Shown piece by piece: positions 9,256 to 17,503 of a stretch of DNA of 64,000 bases (the first letter of the stretch is position 1; each line of letters begins with the position of its first letter). Position numbers and translations under genes: made by a program. Under the pieces are notes generated by a model that was not told where the DNA came from, made no database searches, and saw nothing but the letters and a program-made list of their open reading frames with translations. The DNA lies in NCBI GenBank assembly GCA_040776905.1, contig JAXGZQ010000003.1:62001-126000 (forward strand), read 5' to 3'. The DNA is from SLHU01 sp009929975 (GTDB lineage: Bacteria; Bacillota; Clostridia; Saccharofermentanales; UBA5734).

Positions 9256-9281
9256 GATGGACCTCCTTTATCCGCCAGGCC

Positions 9282-11942
9282 TCAAAGCCTCAGCTGCTGT
9301 TTTATCAGTTCAGCGGCCGCTGCCAGTGCCTTAGGAATGTTCTCCGGCTGCCTGCCGCCGGCCTGGGCCATATCGGGTCGGCCACCGCCTCCGCCACCGG
9401 TGATTTTCGCGACTTCCCGCACCAGATTTCCGGCATGGAATCCGCTGTTGACCGCTTCGCGGCTGGCCATGGCGGCCCAGGCTGCCTTATCTTCGGAGCG
9501 GGACGCGAGAACCACAATAGACGGCGCGGACTTGTCACGGATCCGCTCACAGGCTTCCCGCAGCTGTTGGGCATCTGCCCCGGGCAGTTCAGCGATGGTC
9601 ACTTTGAAATCACCCAGGGTCTGGGCCTGGCTGACCAGTTGGTCAGCGATGGCGCCGATCTGCTGTTTTTGTTCCTGTTCCAGCGCCCGGTTCAACTGAC
9701 GATTTTCCGCCAGCAGATGTTCCAGCCGGGCTGGAATTTCCTCTTCAGTTGTTTTGAGAAGATCCGCGGCCTGCTGCATCCGAAGCCCGCGCTGCCTTTG
9801 CAGCTCCCAGGCCGCACGGCCTGTCAGCGCTTCGATCCTGCGCACACCGGCCGCTATACCGTTTTCCGCGGTGATCTGAAACAGGCAGGCTTCCGATGAA
9901 CAGGTCAAATGTGTTCCGCCACATAATTCCCGGCTGAACGCTCCGACACTGACCACCCTGACCTGATCACCGTACTTCTCATCAAACAGCGCTGTCGCGC
10001 CATCGGTCTTTGCTTCATCAAGGCTCATGATCCGGGTCTCAACCGGCTGGCTGTCGAGAATGACATGATTGACAATCGCCTCAATTTGCAATACCTCATC
10101 GTCTGTCAGCGGCTGGAAATGGGTAAAATCAAAGCGCAGACGCTCCGGACTGACCGAAGATCCGGCCTGGCCGACATGGTCACCCAGCACCTGGCGTAAA
10201 GCCTTATGCAGGATATGCGTTGCCGTATGGTTGCGGGCGGTTGCCAGGCGGCGTTCGCGGTCAACCCGCAGATCGATCGTCTCACCGATTGACAGATGGC
10301 CACTGATCATCCGAGCGATATGGAGAATCTGCCCTTCCGGAGTTTTCTGCGTGTCCGTCACCTGCAGCACCGCGTCAGCAGCGGATATCAGTCCCTGATC
10401 TCCGGTCTGGCCGCCCGCTTCCGCATAAAACGGACTGCGGTCGGTCAGAATCTGTATGCTCTCTCCGGCGTTGACAGAATCAACGACTTCCAGCTGACCG
10501 TTCTCATCCGCACGGAGCAGCGCCAGAACCATGGCCTCAGTCTCGAGGGTGTCATAGCCGACGAATTCCGTTGCGGCAATTTGCTCAAGGCCATCCGGCA
10601 GCTGTCGCTGATGCCAGGCTGACCCGTTCTTATCCTTCATCGCCTGGCGGGCTTTTTCTTTCTGTTGGCGCATCGCGTCCTGAAAGCCCTGCTCATCAAT
10701 GTCGATCCCCTGTTCAGCCGCGATTTCCCGGGTCAGGTCGAGCGGAAAGCCGAAGGTATCATGCAGTTTGAAAACCGCTTCTCCCGGAAGGGAGGCTGCC
10801 TTTTTCTGCCTTGCATCAGCGATCAGCTGTTCGAGCATCCCCAGTCCCTGCTGGATGGTCTCACTGAAACGCTGTTCCTCGATCTGGATAATTTTCAGGA
10901 TATAGTCGCGCCGGCTGCGCAGATCCGGGTAGGCTGATTCAGAGGCCGCGATCACAACATCGGCCGCTCCGTCCAGGAAGGGTCCCACAATGCCGAGAAG
11001 CCGGCCATACCGGGCAGCCCGGCGCAGCAGACGGCGCAGGACATAGCCACGGCCTTCATTGGCCGGGATAATGCCGTCGCTGATCATCATCGTCGTACTG
11101 CGAACGTGATCGGTGATGACGCGGACCGCGATATCAGTGCGTGGGTCTTGTCCATATGCCACCTTGGCGATCTGGCAGACCCTGTCGAGAATCGAGCGGA
11201 TGGTGTCGACCTCAAACAGTGAGTCAACGCCCTGCATGATCGCGGCGAGACGCTCAAGGCCGGCACCGGTATCGATATTGCGCCGGTCAAGCTGCGTATA
11301 ACTGCCGTCTTCCTCCCGGTTGAACTGGGTGAACACCAGATTCCAGAACTCAACAAACCGGTCGCAGTCGCAGCCGACCGCACAAGTCGGACTGCCGCAG
11401 CCATGTTCCGGACCGCGATCATAATAGATCTCGGAACTCGGCCCGCAGGGGCCGGTTCCATGTTCCCAGAAATTATCGGCCTTGCCGAGACGGACAATAC
11501 GGTCCGACGGCAGTCCGACGGCTTCATGCCAGATCCGCCAGGCTTCGTCATCCTCTTCATAGACAGAGACATACAGTCGATCGGCCGGGATTACCAGCGT
11601 TTCGGTACAGAACGTCCAGGACCAGGGAATAATTTCTTCTTTGAAGTAGTCGCCGAATGAAAAATTACCGAGCATCTCAAAGAATGTCCCATGTCGTGAG
11701 GTCAGACCGACCCGCTCGATATCCGGAGTGCGGATACATTTCTGGCAGGTTGTCACTCGGGGCGCGGGCGGCGTCTGCGCGCCGGTAAAGTAAGGTTTGA
11801 GCGGGGTCATGCCGGCATTGATCAGCAGAATGGATGGATCGTTCCGGGGAACCAGCGAAAAACTGGGAAGACGCAGGTGGTCCTTTTCTTCGAAAAAGGA
11901 AAGGAACCGTTCGCGGATTTCGTTCAGGCCAAGAGGCTGCAT
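9282..11942 (-). CDS. alaS: alanyl-tRNA synthetase
   Basis: Charges tRNA-Ala in the cytoplasm. The 886-residue protein starts with the class II catalytic domain (LNEIRERFLSFFEEKDHLRL, then SILLINAGMTPLKPYF). The editing domain has HTATHILHKALRQVLGDHV near 565 and the C-terminal part of its zinc site in ELCGGTHLTC near 665. The C-terminal DHHA1 domain ends with GGGGGGRPDMAQAGG. The ATG at 11942 is preferred, with AAGGAG 12 bases upstream; an upstream TTG would place that site inside the gene. The predicted transcription start lies only about 40 bases before the ATG, so there is no room for a T-box leader. The cognate tRNA-Ala(CGC) is at 26345. Confidence 0.96.
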   Translation of the reverse strand: MQPLGLNEIRERFLSFFEEKDHLRLPSFSLVPRNDPSILLINAGMTPLKPYFTGAQTPPAPRVTTCQKCIRTPDIERVGLTSRHGTFFEMLGNFSFGDYFKEEIIPWSWTFCTETLVIPADRLYVSVYEEDDEAWRIWHEAVGLPSDRIVRLGKADNFWEHGTGPCGPSSEIYYDRGPEHGCGSPTCAVGCDCDRFVEFWNLVFTQFNREEDGSYTQLDRRNIDTGAGLERLAAIMQGVDSLFEVDTIRSILDRVCQIAKVAYGQDPRTDIAVRVITDHVRSTTMMISDGIIPANEGRGYVLRRLLRRAARYGRLLGIVGPFLDGAADVVIAASESAYPDLRSRRDYILKIIQIEEQRFSETIQQGLGMLEQLIADARQKKAASLPGEAVFKLHDTFGFPLDLTREIAAEQGIDIDEQGFQDAMRQQKEKARQAMKDKNGSAWHQRQLPDGLEQIAATEFVGYDTLETEAMVLALLRADENGQLEVVDSVNAGESIQILTDRSPFYAEAGGQTGDQGLISAADAVLQVTDTQKTPEGQILHIARMISGHLSIGETIDLRVDRERRLATARNHTATHILHKALRQVLGDHVGQAGSSVSPERLRFDFTHFQPLTDDEVLQIEAIVNHVILDSQPVETRIMSLDEAKTDGATALFDEKYGDQVRVVSVGAFSRELCGGTHLTCSSEACLFQITAENGIAAGVRRIEALTGRAAWELQRQRGLRMQQAADLLKTTEEEIPARLEHLLAENRQLNRALEQEQKQQIGAIADQLVSQAQTLGDFKVTIAELPGADAQQLREACERIRDKSAPSIVVLASRSEDKAAWAAMASREAVNSGFHAGNLVREVAKITGGGGGGRPDMAQAGGRQPENIPKALAAAAELIKQQLRL

Positions 11943-11986
11943 GATGGTGGCACACTCCTTCTTTTGAGGCAATCAACTGTTTATCC

Positions 11987-12015
11987 ATACTACACGAAAA
12001 ACAGGTGTCAGACAA
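11987..12015 (-). promoter_or_regulatory. probable alaS promoter
   Basis: Minus strand TTGTCT, 17-base spacer, TAGTAT. Matches are moderate (4/6 each), but spacing and position are right for alaS. It is divergent to the promoter at 12048. Confidence 0.45.
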
Positions 12016-12047
12016 GATAAACCCCGGTTCTGACCGCCATGATCCCC

Positions 12048-12076
12048 TGCACAGAAGAGTCTGAGTATGTTAAAAT
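12048..12076 (+). promoter_or_regulatory. probable promoter of the DUF1015 operon
   Basis: TGCACA, 17-base spacer, TAAAAT on the plus strand, about 85 bases before the first gene of the DUF1015 / flavoprotein / DUF2298 operon. Confidence 0.45.
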
Positions 12077-12163
12077 AAATGCACTTGCGCTGAGCTTGCC
12101 TGAAGCCCGGCAATAACCTGTCAGCCGCGAAATTCAACTGAAATGATCTGAAAGGGGCCTGCC

Positions 12164-13483
12164 ATGCCGGATCCTTCGTCTCCATCGACGTCTTCACTCT
12201 GTCCCGCACTTCATCTGCCGAATCTTGTTCTGCCTGATGAAAGTATCGATCTGCGTCGATGGGCCGTCATCGCCTGTGACCAGCATACGACGGACCCCGC
12301 CTATTGGCAGCAGGTGGAGCAGGTGGTCGAAGACGCTCCGTCTTCCTATCATATGATTCTGCCGGAGATCTATCTGGAACAACCGGATGATCTTCCTGTC
12401 AGTCATAGAATCAGCCGGATCAACCGGTACATGGAAACAATCAGCGGCGAACAGAAACTGCGCACCCTGCCGCCCGGCTGGATGCTGATTGATCGAACAA
12501 CCGCATGGCACAGCCACCGTCTGGGTCTGGTCATCGCCATCGATCTTGAACATTATGACTTCACCCCGGGAAGCAGCGCTTTGATCCGGGCCAGCGAAGG
12601 CACAGTGGTTGAGCGTATCCCTCCGCGCCTAGCCGTCCGCCGCGATGCCTTATATGAGCTGCCGCATGTTCAACTTCTCTTTGATGATCCCGGACATACG
12701 GTGATCGAACCGGTTTATGACGCGCTGAAACACAATCAACCATTCTACGAAACGGATCTCATGCTGGGTGGCGGCCATATCCGCGGCTGGCATGTCACGG
12801 CCGACCAGGCGCTGACCCGACAGATGTTGACAGCGCTCGGCGGTCTGGACCGGCTGCACCGGGACGGTCTGCTTTTTGCCGTCGGCGACGGCAATCACTC
12901 CCTGGCAACCGCGAAAGCCCACTGGGATGAGATCAAGGACCAGGTGGCTGATGATCATCCGGCCCGTTTCGCTCTGGTTGAACTGATCAATATCTATGAC
13001 GATGGAATTGAGTTCGAACCGATCCATCGTGTGATCAGCGGCCTGGATATTCACCAGCTGGCTGACAGTGCACGCCGCTTCTTTGCACAGCAGCAGGTGC
13101 GGATCCAACCGCTTCGGACATTATCCGGTGAGCTGGCCCTTCCGGCCTGCCCTGCCGGCGAGAACCGCATGACCCTGGTCGGACAGACAGCCGGCTATGA
13201 TCTGAGGCTCCTGGCTCCGCAGTCCGCGCTGAGCACAGCATCGGCCCAGGCCTGGCTCGATCACCTCCTGACCGAAGAGACGGTACAGATCGATTATGTT
13301 CACGGACTGGACGTGATCAGCCGGCTGGCCAGACAGGGGCAATGCGGCATCGTACTGCCGGATATGAGCAAGCAGTCGTTTTTTGACAGCATTGTGCAGG
13401 ATGGTGTCCTGCCCCGCAAAACATTTTCCATCGGCGCGGCTGCCGAAAAACGCTACTATATAGAAGGTCGACGCATTCGCTGA
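12164..13483 (+). CDS. DUF1015 family protein
   Basis: A 439-residue soluble protein of the DUF1015 family, whose molecular role is not firmly established. Recognisable signatures are RRWAVIACDQHTTDPAYWQ near the N-terminus, the PPRLAVRRDALYELPHVQLL segment and the central VGDGNHSLATAKAHW near 240. ELINIYDDGIEFEPIHRVI follows. AAAGGGG precedes the ATG. In many Clostridia DUF1015 genes neighbour serA or serC, which suggests a tie to serine or phosphoserine metabolism. Here serA lies 4 kb away on the other strand, so the link is only loose. This gene heads an operon with a flavoprotein (23-base gap) and a polytopic membrane protein. It has no signal peptide or membrane segment. Confidence 0.85.
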   Translation: MPDPSSPSTSSLCPALHLPNLVLPDESIDLRRWAVIACDQHTTDPAYWQQVEQVVEDAPSSYHMILPEIYLEQPDDLPVSHRISRINRYMETISGEQKLRTLPPGWMLIDRTTAWHSHRLGLVIAIDLEHYDFTPGSSALIRASEGTVVERIPPRLAVRRDALYELPHVQLLFDDPGHTVIEPVYDALKHNQPFYETDLMLGGGHIRGWHVTADQALTRQMLTALGGLDRLHRDGLLFAVGDGNHSLATAKAHWDEIKDQVADDHPARFALVELINIYDDGIEFEPIHRVISGLDIHQLADSARRFFAQQQVRIQPLRTLSGELALPACPAGENRMTLVGQTAGYDLRLLAPQSALSTASAQAWLDHLLTEETVQIDYVHGLDVISRLARQGQCGIVLPDMSKQSFFDSIVQDGVLPRKTFSIGAAAEKRYYIEGRRIR

Positions 13484-13506
13484 TTCAGTACCACGGAGGG
13501 TCCATC

Positions 13507-14871
13507 ATGCATCAGAGCGATTCACAGGCACTGCCAGTCTGTATCATCGGCGCCGGCCTGACTGGACTGACGGCAGCCTGGCGGCTGGTCGGAGCCGGCT
13601 ATCGTGTGGTTCTTCTGGAATCGACACTGCAGGCCGGCGGCATGGTGACATCGTTCACGCTGGGGAATCAATCCATCGAATACATTTATCACCATATTTT
13701 TACCAGTGACCATCACTTCCTTGACCTGTGTCGAGAAATGGATCTGGAAGACCAGATCAACTGGTACCAGACACGTGACGCGATTTACGCGGACGGACAG
13801 CTGTATCCTTTTTCCGGACCGGTTGATCTTCTCCGTTTTCCTCTTTTTCCTTTCCTGCAGCGCATCCGGACCGGCCTGACGGTTCTCAGGGCCGGACGAC
13901 TGAAAAATTGGCGTGAGCTGGAGTCGCAGACGGCAGCTGACTGGCTGCGACGGCATGGCGGGGATCAGTCGTATCAGAAACTCTGGCAGCCGCTGCTGCG
14001 ATCCAAGTTCGACCGGGACGCTGATAAAGTATCGGCCGTCTGGATCTGGAATAAATTCAAGCTGCGCGGTCATTCCCGCCGGCATGTGGCCGCCCGTTCC
14101 TCGCTTGGCTACATGAGTGGCGGATTTTCCCGCCTGATCCAGGCACTGCAGAACCGGATTGAACAGCATAAGGGACAGATCCTGTTTGGCCATACCGCGG
14201 TCAGTATCGATGCAGACCACACCAATGGCAGGCCGCGGTACCAGATTACCTGTATCCGGGATGACTGCTCAACTCGGACCATTACAGCCGGAGCGGTCAT
14301 CGCGACCATATCCGGACGTCAGTTCGCCAGTATGGCGTCACCGCTCAGCCTGCCGGATGCCTATCTGAGAAAAGCCCGGGCGACGCGCTATAAAGCTGAT
14401 TTATGCCTGATTATCCGCTTGAATAACAGCCTGTCACCCTATTACTGGACAACGATCTGCGATGATCTGCCATTTGTTGTCGCGGTCGAGCATACACGGC
14501 TCAACCGCTCGCTCGAATATGGCGGATCCGTCATCTACCTGTCACGCTATCTCGATGTGGCAGATCCGCTCTGGACACAGTCTGACGGTGTCATCTATCG
14601 CCTGTTCACCGAAGCGCTGGGACGGGTTTATCCTGATTTTTCCATTCATCATGTCACCGGCTGGCGCCTCTGCCGCACCCGCTACGCCCAACCCGTTATC
14701 AGCTGCGGCTATTCGGAAACCATGCCTGAAATGAACACACCCGATCCCGGCATCAAACTGGCGGGTATGGCTCAGATCTATCCTGAGGACCGCGGGATGA
14801 ATTACGCGATCCGTTTGGGCCGCGAGGCGGCCGATACTGTCAGTGGCTGGCTTGCTTCACAGGAGAAATGA
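13507..14871 (+). CDS. NAD(P)/FAD-dependent oxidoreductase (amine oxidase / UGM-like)
   Basis: Flavoprotein of 454 residues with an N-terminal dinucleotide-binding fold: CIIGAGLTGLTAAWRL with the Gly motif at residues 15-20 and the ribose-binding Glu38, followed by the GG motif LQAGGMVTSF. The closing motif near the C-terminus (IKLAGMAQIYPEDRGMNYAIRLGR) is the second FAD contact of the protoporphyrinogen-oxidase / UDP-galactopyranose-mutase-like group (COG1232). The stretch EYIYHHIFTSD near 58 is typical of members found beside glycosyltransferase genes. The stop overlaps the first possible start of the DUF2298 gene, so translation is probably coupled. A role in remodelling a lipid-linked sugar or a polyprenyl/isoprenoid substrate is inferred from context only. 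Confidence 0.8.
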   Translation: MHQSDSQALPVCIIGAGLTGLTAAWRLVGAGYRVVLLESTLQAGGMVTSFTLGNQSIEYIYHHIFTSDHHFLDLCREMDLEDQINWYQTRDAIYADGQLYPFSGPVDLLRFPLFPFLQRIRTGLTVLRAGRLKNWRELESQTAADWLRRHGGDQSYQKLWQPLLRSKFDRDADKVSAVWIWNKFKLRGHSRRHVAARSSLGYMSGGFSRLIQALQNRIEQHKGQILFGHTAVSIDADHTNGRPRYQITCIRDDCSTRTITAGAVIATISGRQFASMASPLSLPDAYLRKARATRYKADLCLIIRLNNSLSPYYWTTICDDLPFVVAVEHTRLNRSLEYGGSVIYLSRYLDVADPLWTQSDGVIYRLFTEALGRVYPDFSIHHVTGWRLCRTRYAQPVISCGYSETMPEMNTPDPGIKLAGMAQIYPEDRGMNYAIRLGREAADTVSGWLASQEK

Positions 14872-17468
14872 TGATGAAGACAGCGTCCTTCCGTTATCTG
14901 TGGTTGATCACACCACTGCCGGTTCTGCTGCTGTCCTGGCCGCTGCTCGGAGGTGACAGTGTCTACTTTCTTGTCTGGTGGTTCGCGCTGCTGATTATCA
15001 GCCTGATGGCCTGGCCCATCGCCGCGAAGCTTTTTCCTGCCGGTGACAAGGGCTGGATGCTGGCGCGCCCGCTCGGCCTGGTCCTGTTCAGCCTGCCGGT
15101 CTGGCTGCTCTCCCATCTGCGCATCCTCCCGATCAGCCGCTGGAGCCTGTTGCTGACACTGGCGCTTCTGTTTATCCTGACCTGGCTGCTGGCCGGCCGC
15201 CTGCGGTCAATACCGCGTGCTCCGGAGAATAAGCCGGTCGACCACCAGTCCCTTCTGCGCAGAATCGGTTGTGCTGAAGCGGTATTCGCGGCGGCTCTGC
15301 TGGCCTGGACCTTCGCGCGCGGCCTGAAGCCGGACCTTGACAGTCTGGAAAAATTCATGAATATCGGTTTCATGAACAGCATCTGGCGCAGCCACTATCT
15401 GCCGGCACAGGACATGTGGTTTGCCGGACAGCCGATTAATTATTACTATTACGGCCAGTATTTATATGGCATTTTATCCCGGCTGACCGGTATACGGCCT
15501 GAAATCGCTTATAATCTGGGCATGGCCTCCACAATGGCACTGACTCTGGCCACAACCTGGTCGATCGCTGATCATCTGATGCGTCTGGCGGCGCGGCGAG
15601 GCCGCCGTCTGCTCCCTCTGGCACCGGCAGCCGCCGGTCTGGTGACCTCTGTGCTCGTGACCTTCGGTGGCAACAGCCAGGCCTTTCTTTTCAAGGAAAA
15701 CTCACCCGGTCATGCTCTGACCCGCTGGCTGGCTGGGAAAGGCTTGATCAGCGCGGATCCTGATAAGGCCTTCTGGTTCGCTGATTCTACACGGTTTATC
15801 GGTTATAATCCAGACACAGCTGACAAGACGATCCATGAATTCCCCTTCTACTCATTTCTCGTCGCGGATCTGCACGCGCATGTGATCAACCTGACGTTTG
15901 TTCTGCTTTTGATCGCGGTCCTTGTCTATTATATCCATACAGTTCAGCCAGCCGCAGCCGTCGACAGCAAATCTGGGCTTTCGCAGCTGCCGCTTCGCTG
16001 GCTCCATGAGCTTCGCGACACCGTGCGCCGACCCGGGATATGGGCGATTGGTGTTCTGCTGTCCTTGTTCATGATGTGCAATTTCTGGGATTATGTGATC
16101 TATCTGGTCCTGACGGCCATGGTTTTTCTCTGGGTCAACAGCCGCCGTTCAGGCCGTTTGACCACTTTGCCAGGGTTCCTGGCCACACTGATCCAGGCGG
16201 GCCTGGTCATGCTGGTCTTTCTCCGGATCAGCCAGCCGCTGCGCGCGCTGCTAGCCTATGGAGCGATTTTTCTGCTGGCCCATGCGCTTTCTTCACTCAG
16301 CCGTGATGGAGCCAGCCGGACCGGTGCGCAGATCAGCACGCTGTTTTTTATCAGTCATCTGCTGGCGTTCCCCTTCAATCTCAACTTTGAACCCATCGCC
16401 AAAACCCTTGCCCTGACGGTCAACCGGACGCCGTTCTGGCAGATGCTCAGCTTATGGGGAGCGCATCTTCTGGCCGGACTCCTGATCCTGGCGGCAGGCA
16501 TTGTATCGGTGTTAAGGCGGAGGCCGGTCCGGAACCACCTGCCGCTGCCCGATGAGCCGTCACAACCGATCGGTCTGACGACCCGTCTGACCCGCAGACT
16601 GTCCCGTCTCGCTCCCGCTGATATCATGATCGCCCTGTTTTTCGTGGTCGGCACCGGTCTGATCATCATTCCTGAACTTATTTATGTGGTCGATATCTAC
16701 AGCGGCGATTTCAAGCGGGCCAATACCATGTTCAAATTTACCTATCAGGCCTATATACTGCTGTCATTGGCCTGGGGAACCGGTCTGACGATGCTGGCCA
16801 TGCAGCGGCGGACGTGGCACCAGCGGTCTGCGGCAACACGCGTGATCGCGGTTTTGCTGACCGGACTGCTGATCATCCCCTTCAGCTACCCGTTCACCTC
16901 CGCCCGCCAGTGGCTGGGGCGCTGGCAGATCAGCCGTTATCAGGGGATCGACGGACTCAGCCCGATCGCTGACAAAACATCGCCTCAGATTCTCGAACCT
17001 TACCAGGGAGAACTCGCGGCCGATGTCGCCGCGATCCGCTGGTTCAACCGGACGGTAACCGGTCAGCCGGTCATACTTGAGGCCTTCGGCGAAAGTTATA
17101 CGGATTATTGCCGGATATCAGCGTTTACAGGCCTGCCGACTGTCATGGGCTGGGAAACCCATCAATGGCTTTGGCGAACCAGCCGCGATACACCACAGGC
17201 CTATGGTACGATTGTCCTGCCGCGGCAGGACGCGGTACGCACCTTGTATACAACAACCGATCCGGCTCTGCGCCGTGAACTGATTGAGACCTACCAGATC
17301 CGCTACATTATTGTCGGGAATCTCGAGCGCCAGCGTTTCGCCGCTGCCACGTCCAATGACCCGGCAGCTCCCCGCCTGCAAGAAGAGCTGCTGAAAGCGA
17401 CCGGTCGGATCGTCTTTTCACAGGATAATCTCTATGTCATCGAAGTCAAAACAGAAACGGCCGGCTGA
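14868..17468 (+). CDS. DUF2298 (YYY-type) polytopic membrane protein, putative GT-C glycosyltransferase
   Basis: Integral membrane protein of up to 866 residues with many hydrophobic helices. The family signature is clear: KPDLDSLEKFMNIGFMNSIW (about 154-173), then QPINYYYYGQYLYG near 188-201, FPFYSFLVADLHAHVINLTF in mid-protein and a large soluble C-terminal part (ILEAFGESYTDYCRISAFTG, MGWETHQWLW). This DUF2298 / Chlor_Arch_YYY family is known mainly from Chloroflexota and archaea and has been likened to GT-C enzymes that transfer sugars from lipid carriers outside the membrane; the catalytic role is inference. Three consecutive ATGs occur at 14868, 14871 and 14874. The third fits AGGAGA best (8 bases). 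A terminator whose stem contains the stop codon follows. Confidence 0.85.
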   Translation: MMMKTASFRYLWLITPLPVLLLSWPLLGGDSVYFLVWWFALLIISLMAWPIAAKLFPAGDKGWMLARPLGLVLFSLPVWLLSHLRILPISRWSLLLTLALLFILTWLLAGRLRSIPRAPENKPVDHQSLLRRIGCAEAVFAAALLAWTFARGLKPDLDSLEKFMNIGFMNSIWRSHYLPAQDMWFAGQPINYYYYGQYLYGILSRLTGIRPEIAYNLGMASTMALTLATTWSIADHLMRLAARRGRRLLPLAPAAAGLVTSVLVTFGGNSQAFLFKENSPGHALTRWLAGKGLISADPDKAFWFADSTRFIGYNPDTADKTIHEFPFYSFLVADLHAHVINLTFVLLLIAVLVYYIHTVQPAAAVDSKSGLSQLPLRWLHELRDTVRRPGIWAIGVLLSLFMMCNFWDYVIYLVLTAMVFLWVNSRRSGRLTTLPGFLATLIQAGLVMLVFLRISQPLRALLAYGAIFLLAHALSSLSRDGASRTGAQISTLFFISHLLAFPFNLNFEPIAKTLALTVNRTPFWQMLSLWGAHLLAGLLILAAGIVSVLRRRPVRNHLPLPDEPSQPIGLTTRLTRRLSRLAPADIMIALFFVVGTGLIIIPELIYVVDIYSGDFKRANTMFKFTYQAYILLSLAWGTGLTMLAMQRRTWHQRSAATRVIAVLLTGLLIIPFSYPFTSARQWLGRWQISRYQGIDGLSPIADKTSPQILEPYQGELAADVAAIRWFNRTVTGQPVILEAFGESYTDYCRISAFTGLPTVMGWETHQWLWRTSRDTPQAYGTIVLPRQDAVRTLYTTTDPALRRELIETYQIRYIIVGNLERQRFAAATSNDPAAPRLQEELLKATGRIVFSQDNLYVIEVKTETAG

Positions 17469-17485
17469 AACAGCCGGCCGTCTTT
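17458..17485 (+). terminator. intrinsic terminator of the DUF1015 operon
   Basis: Stem CGGCCGGCTG - AAA - CAGCCGGCCG followed by TCTTTGGTTTTCC. The TGA stop of the DUF2298 gene (17466-17468) lies inside the hairpin, so translation to the end may affect folding. The converging serA gene ends 18 bases further on. Confidence 0.8.
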
Positions 17486-17503
17486 GGTTTTCCTTATCTT
17501 GAA

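Noticed and set aside
11943..12163. T-box leader for alaS
   Set aside because: No TGGNACCGCG-like antiterminator motif or terminator hairpin is seen, and the predicted 5' leader is only about 40 bases.
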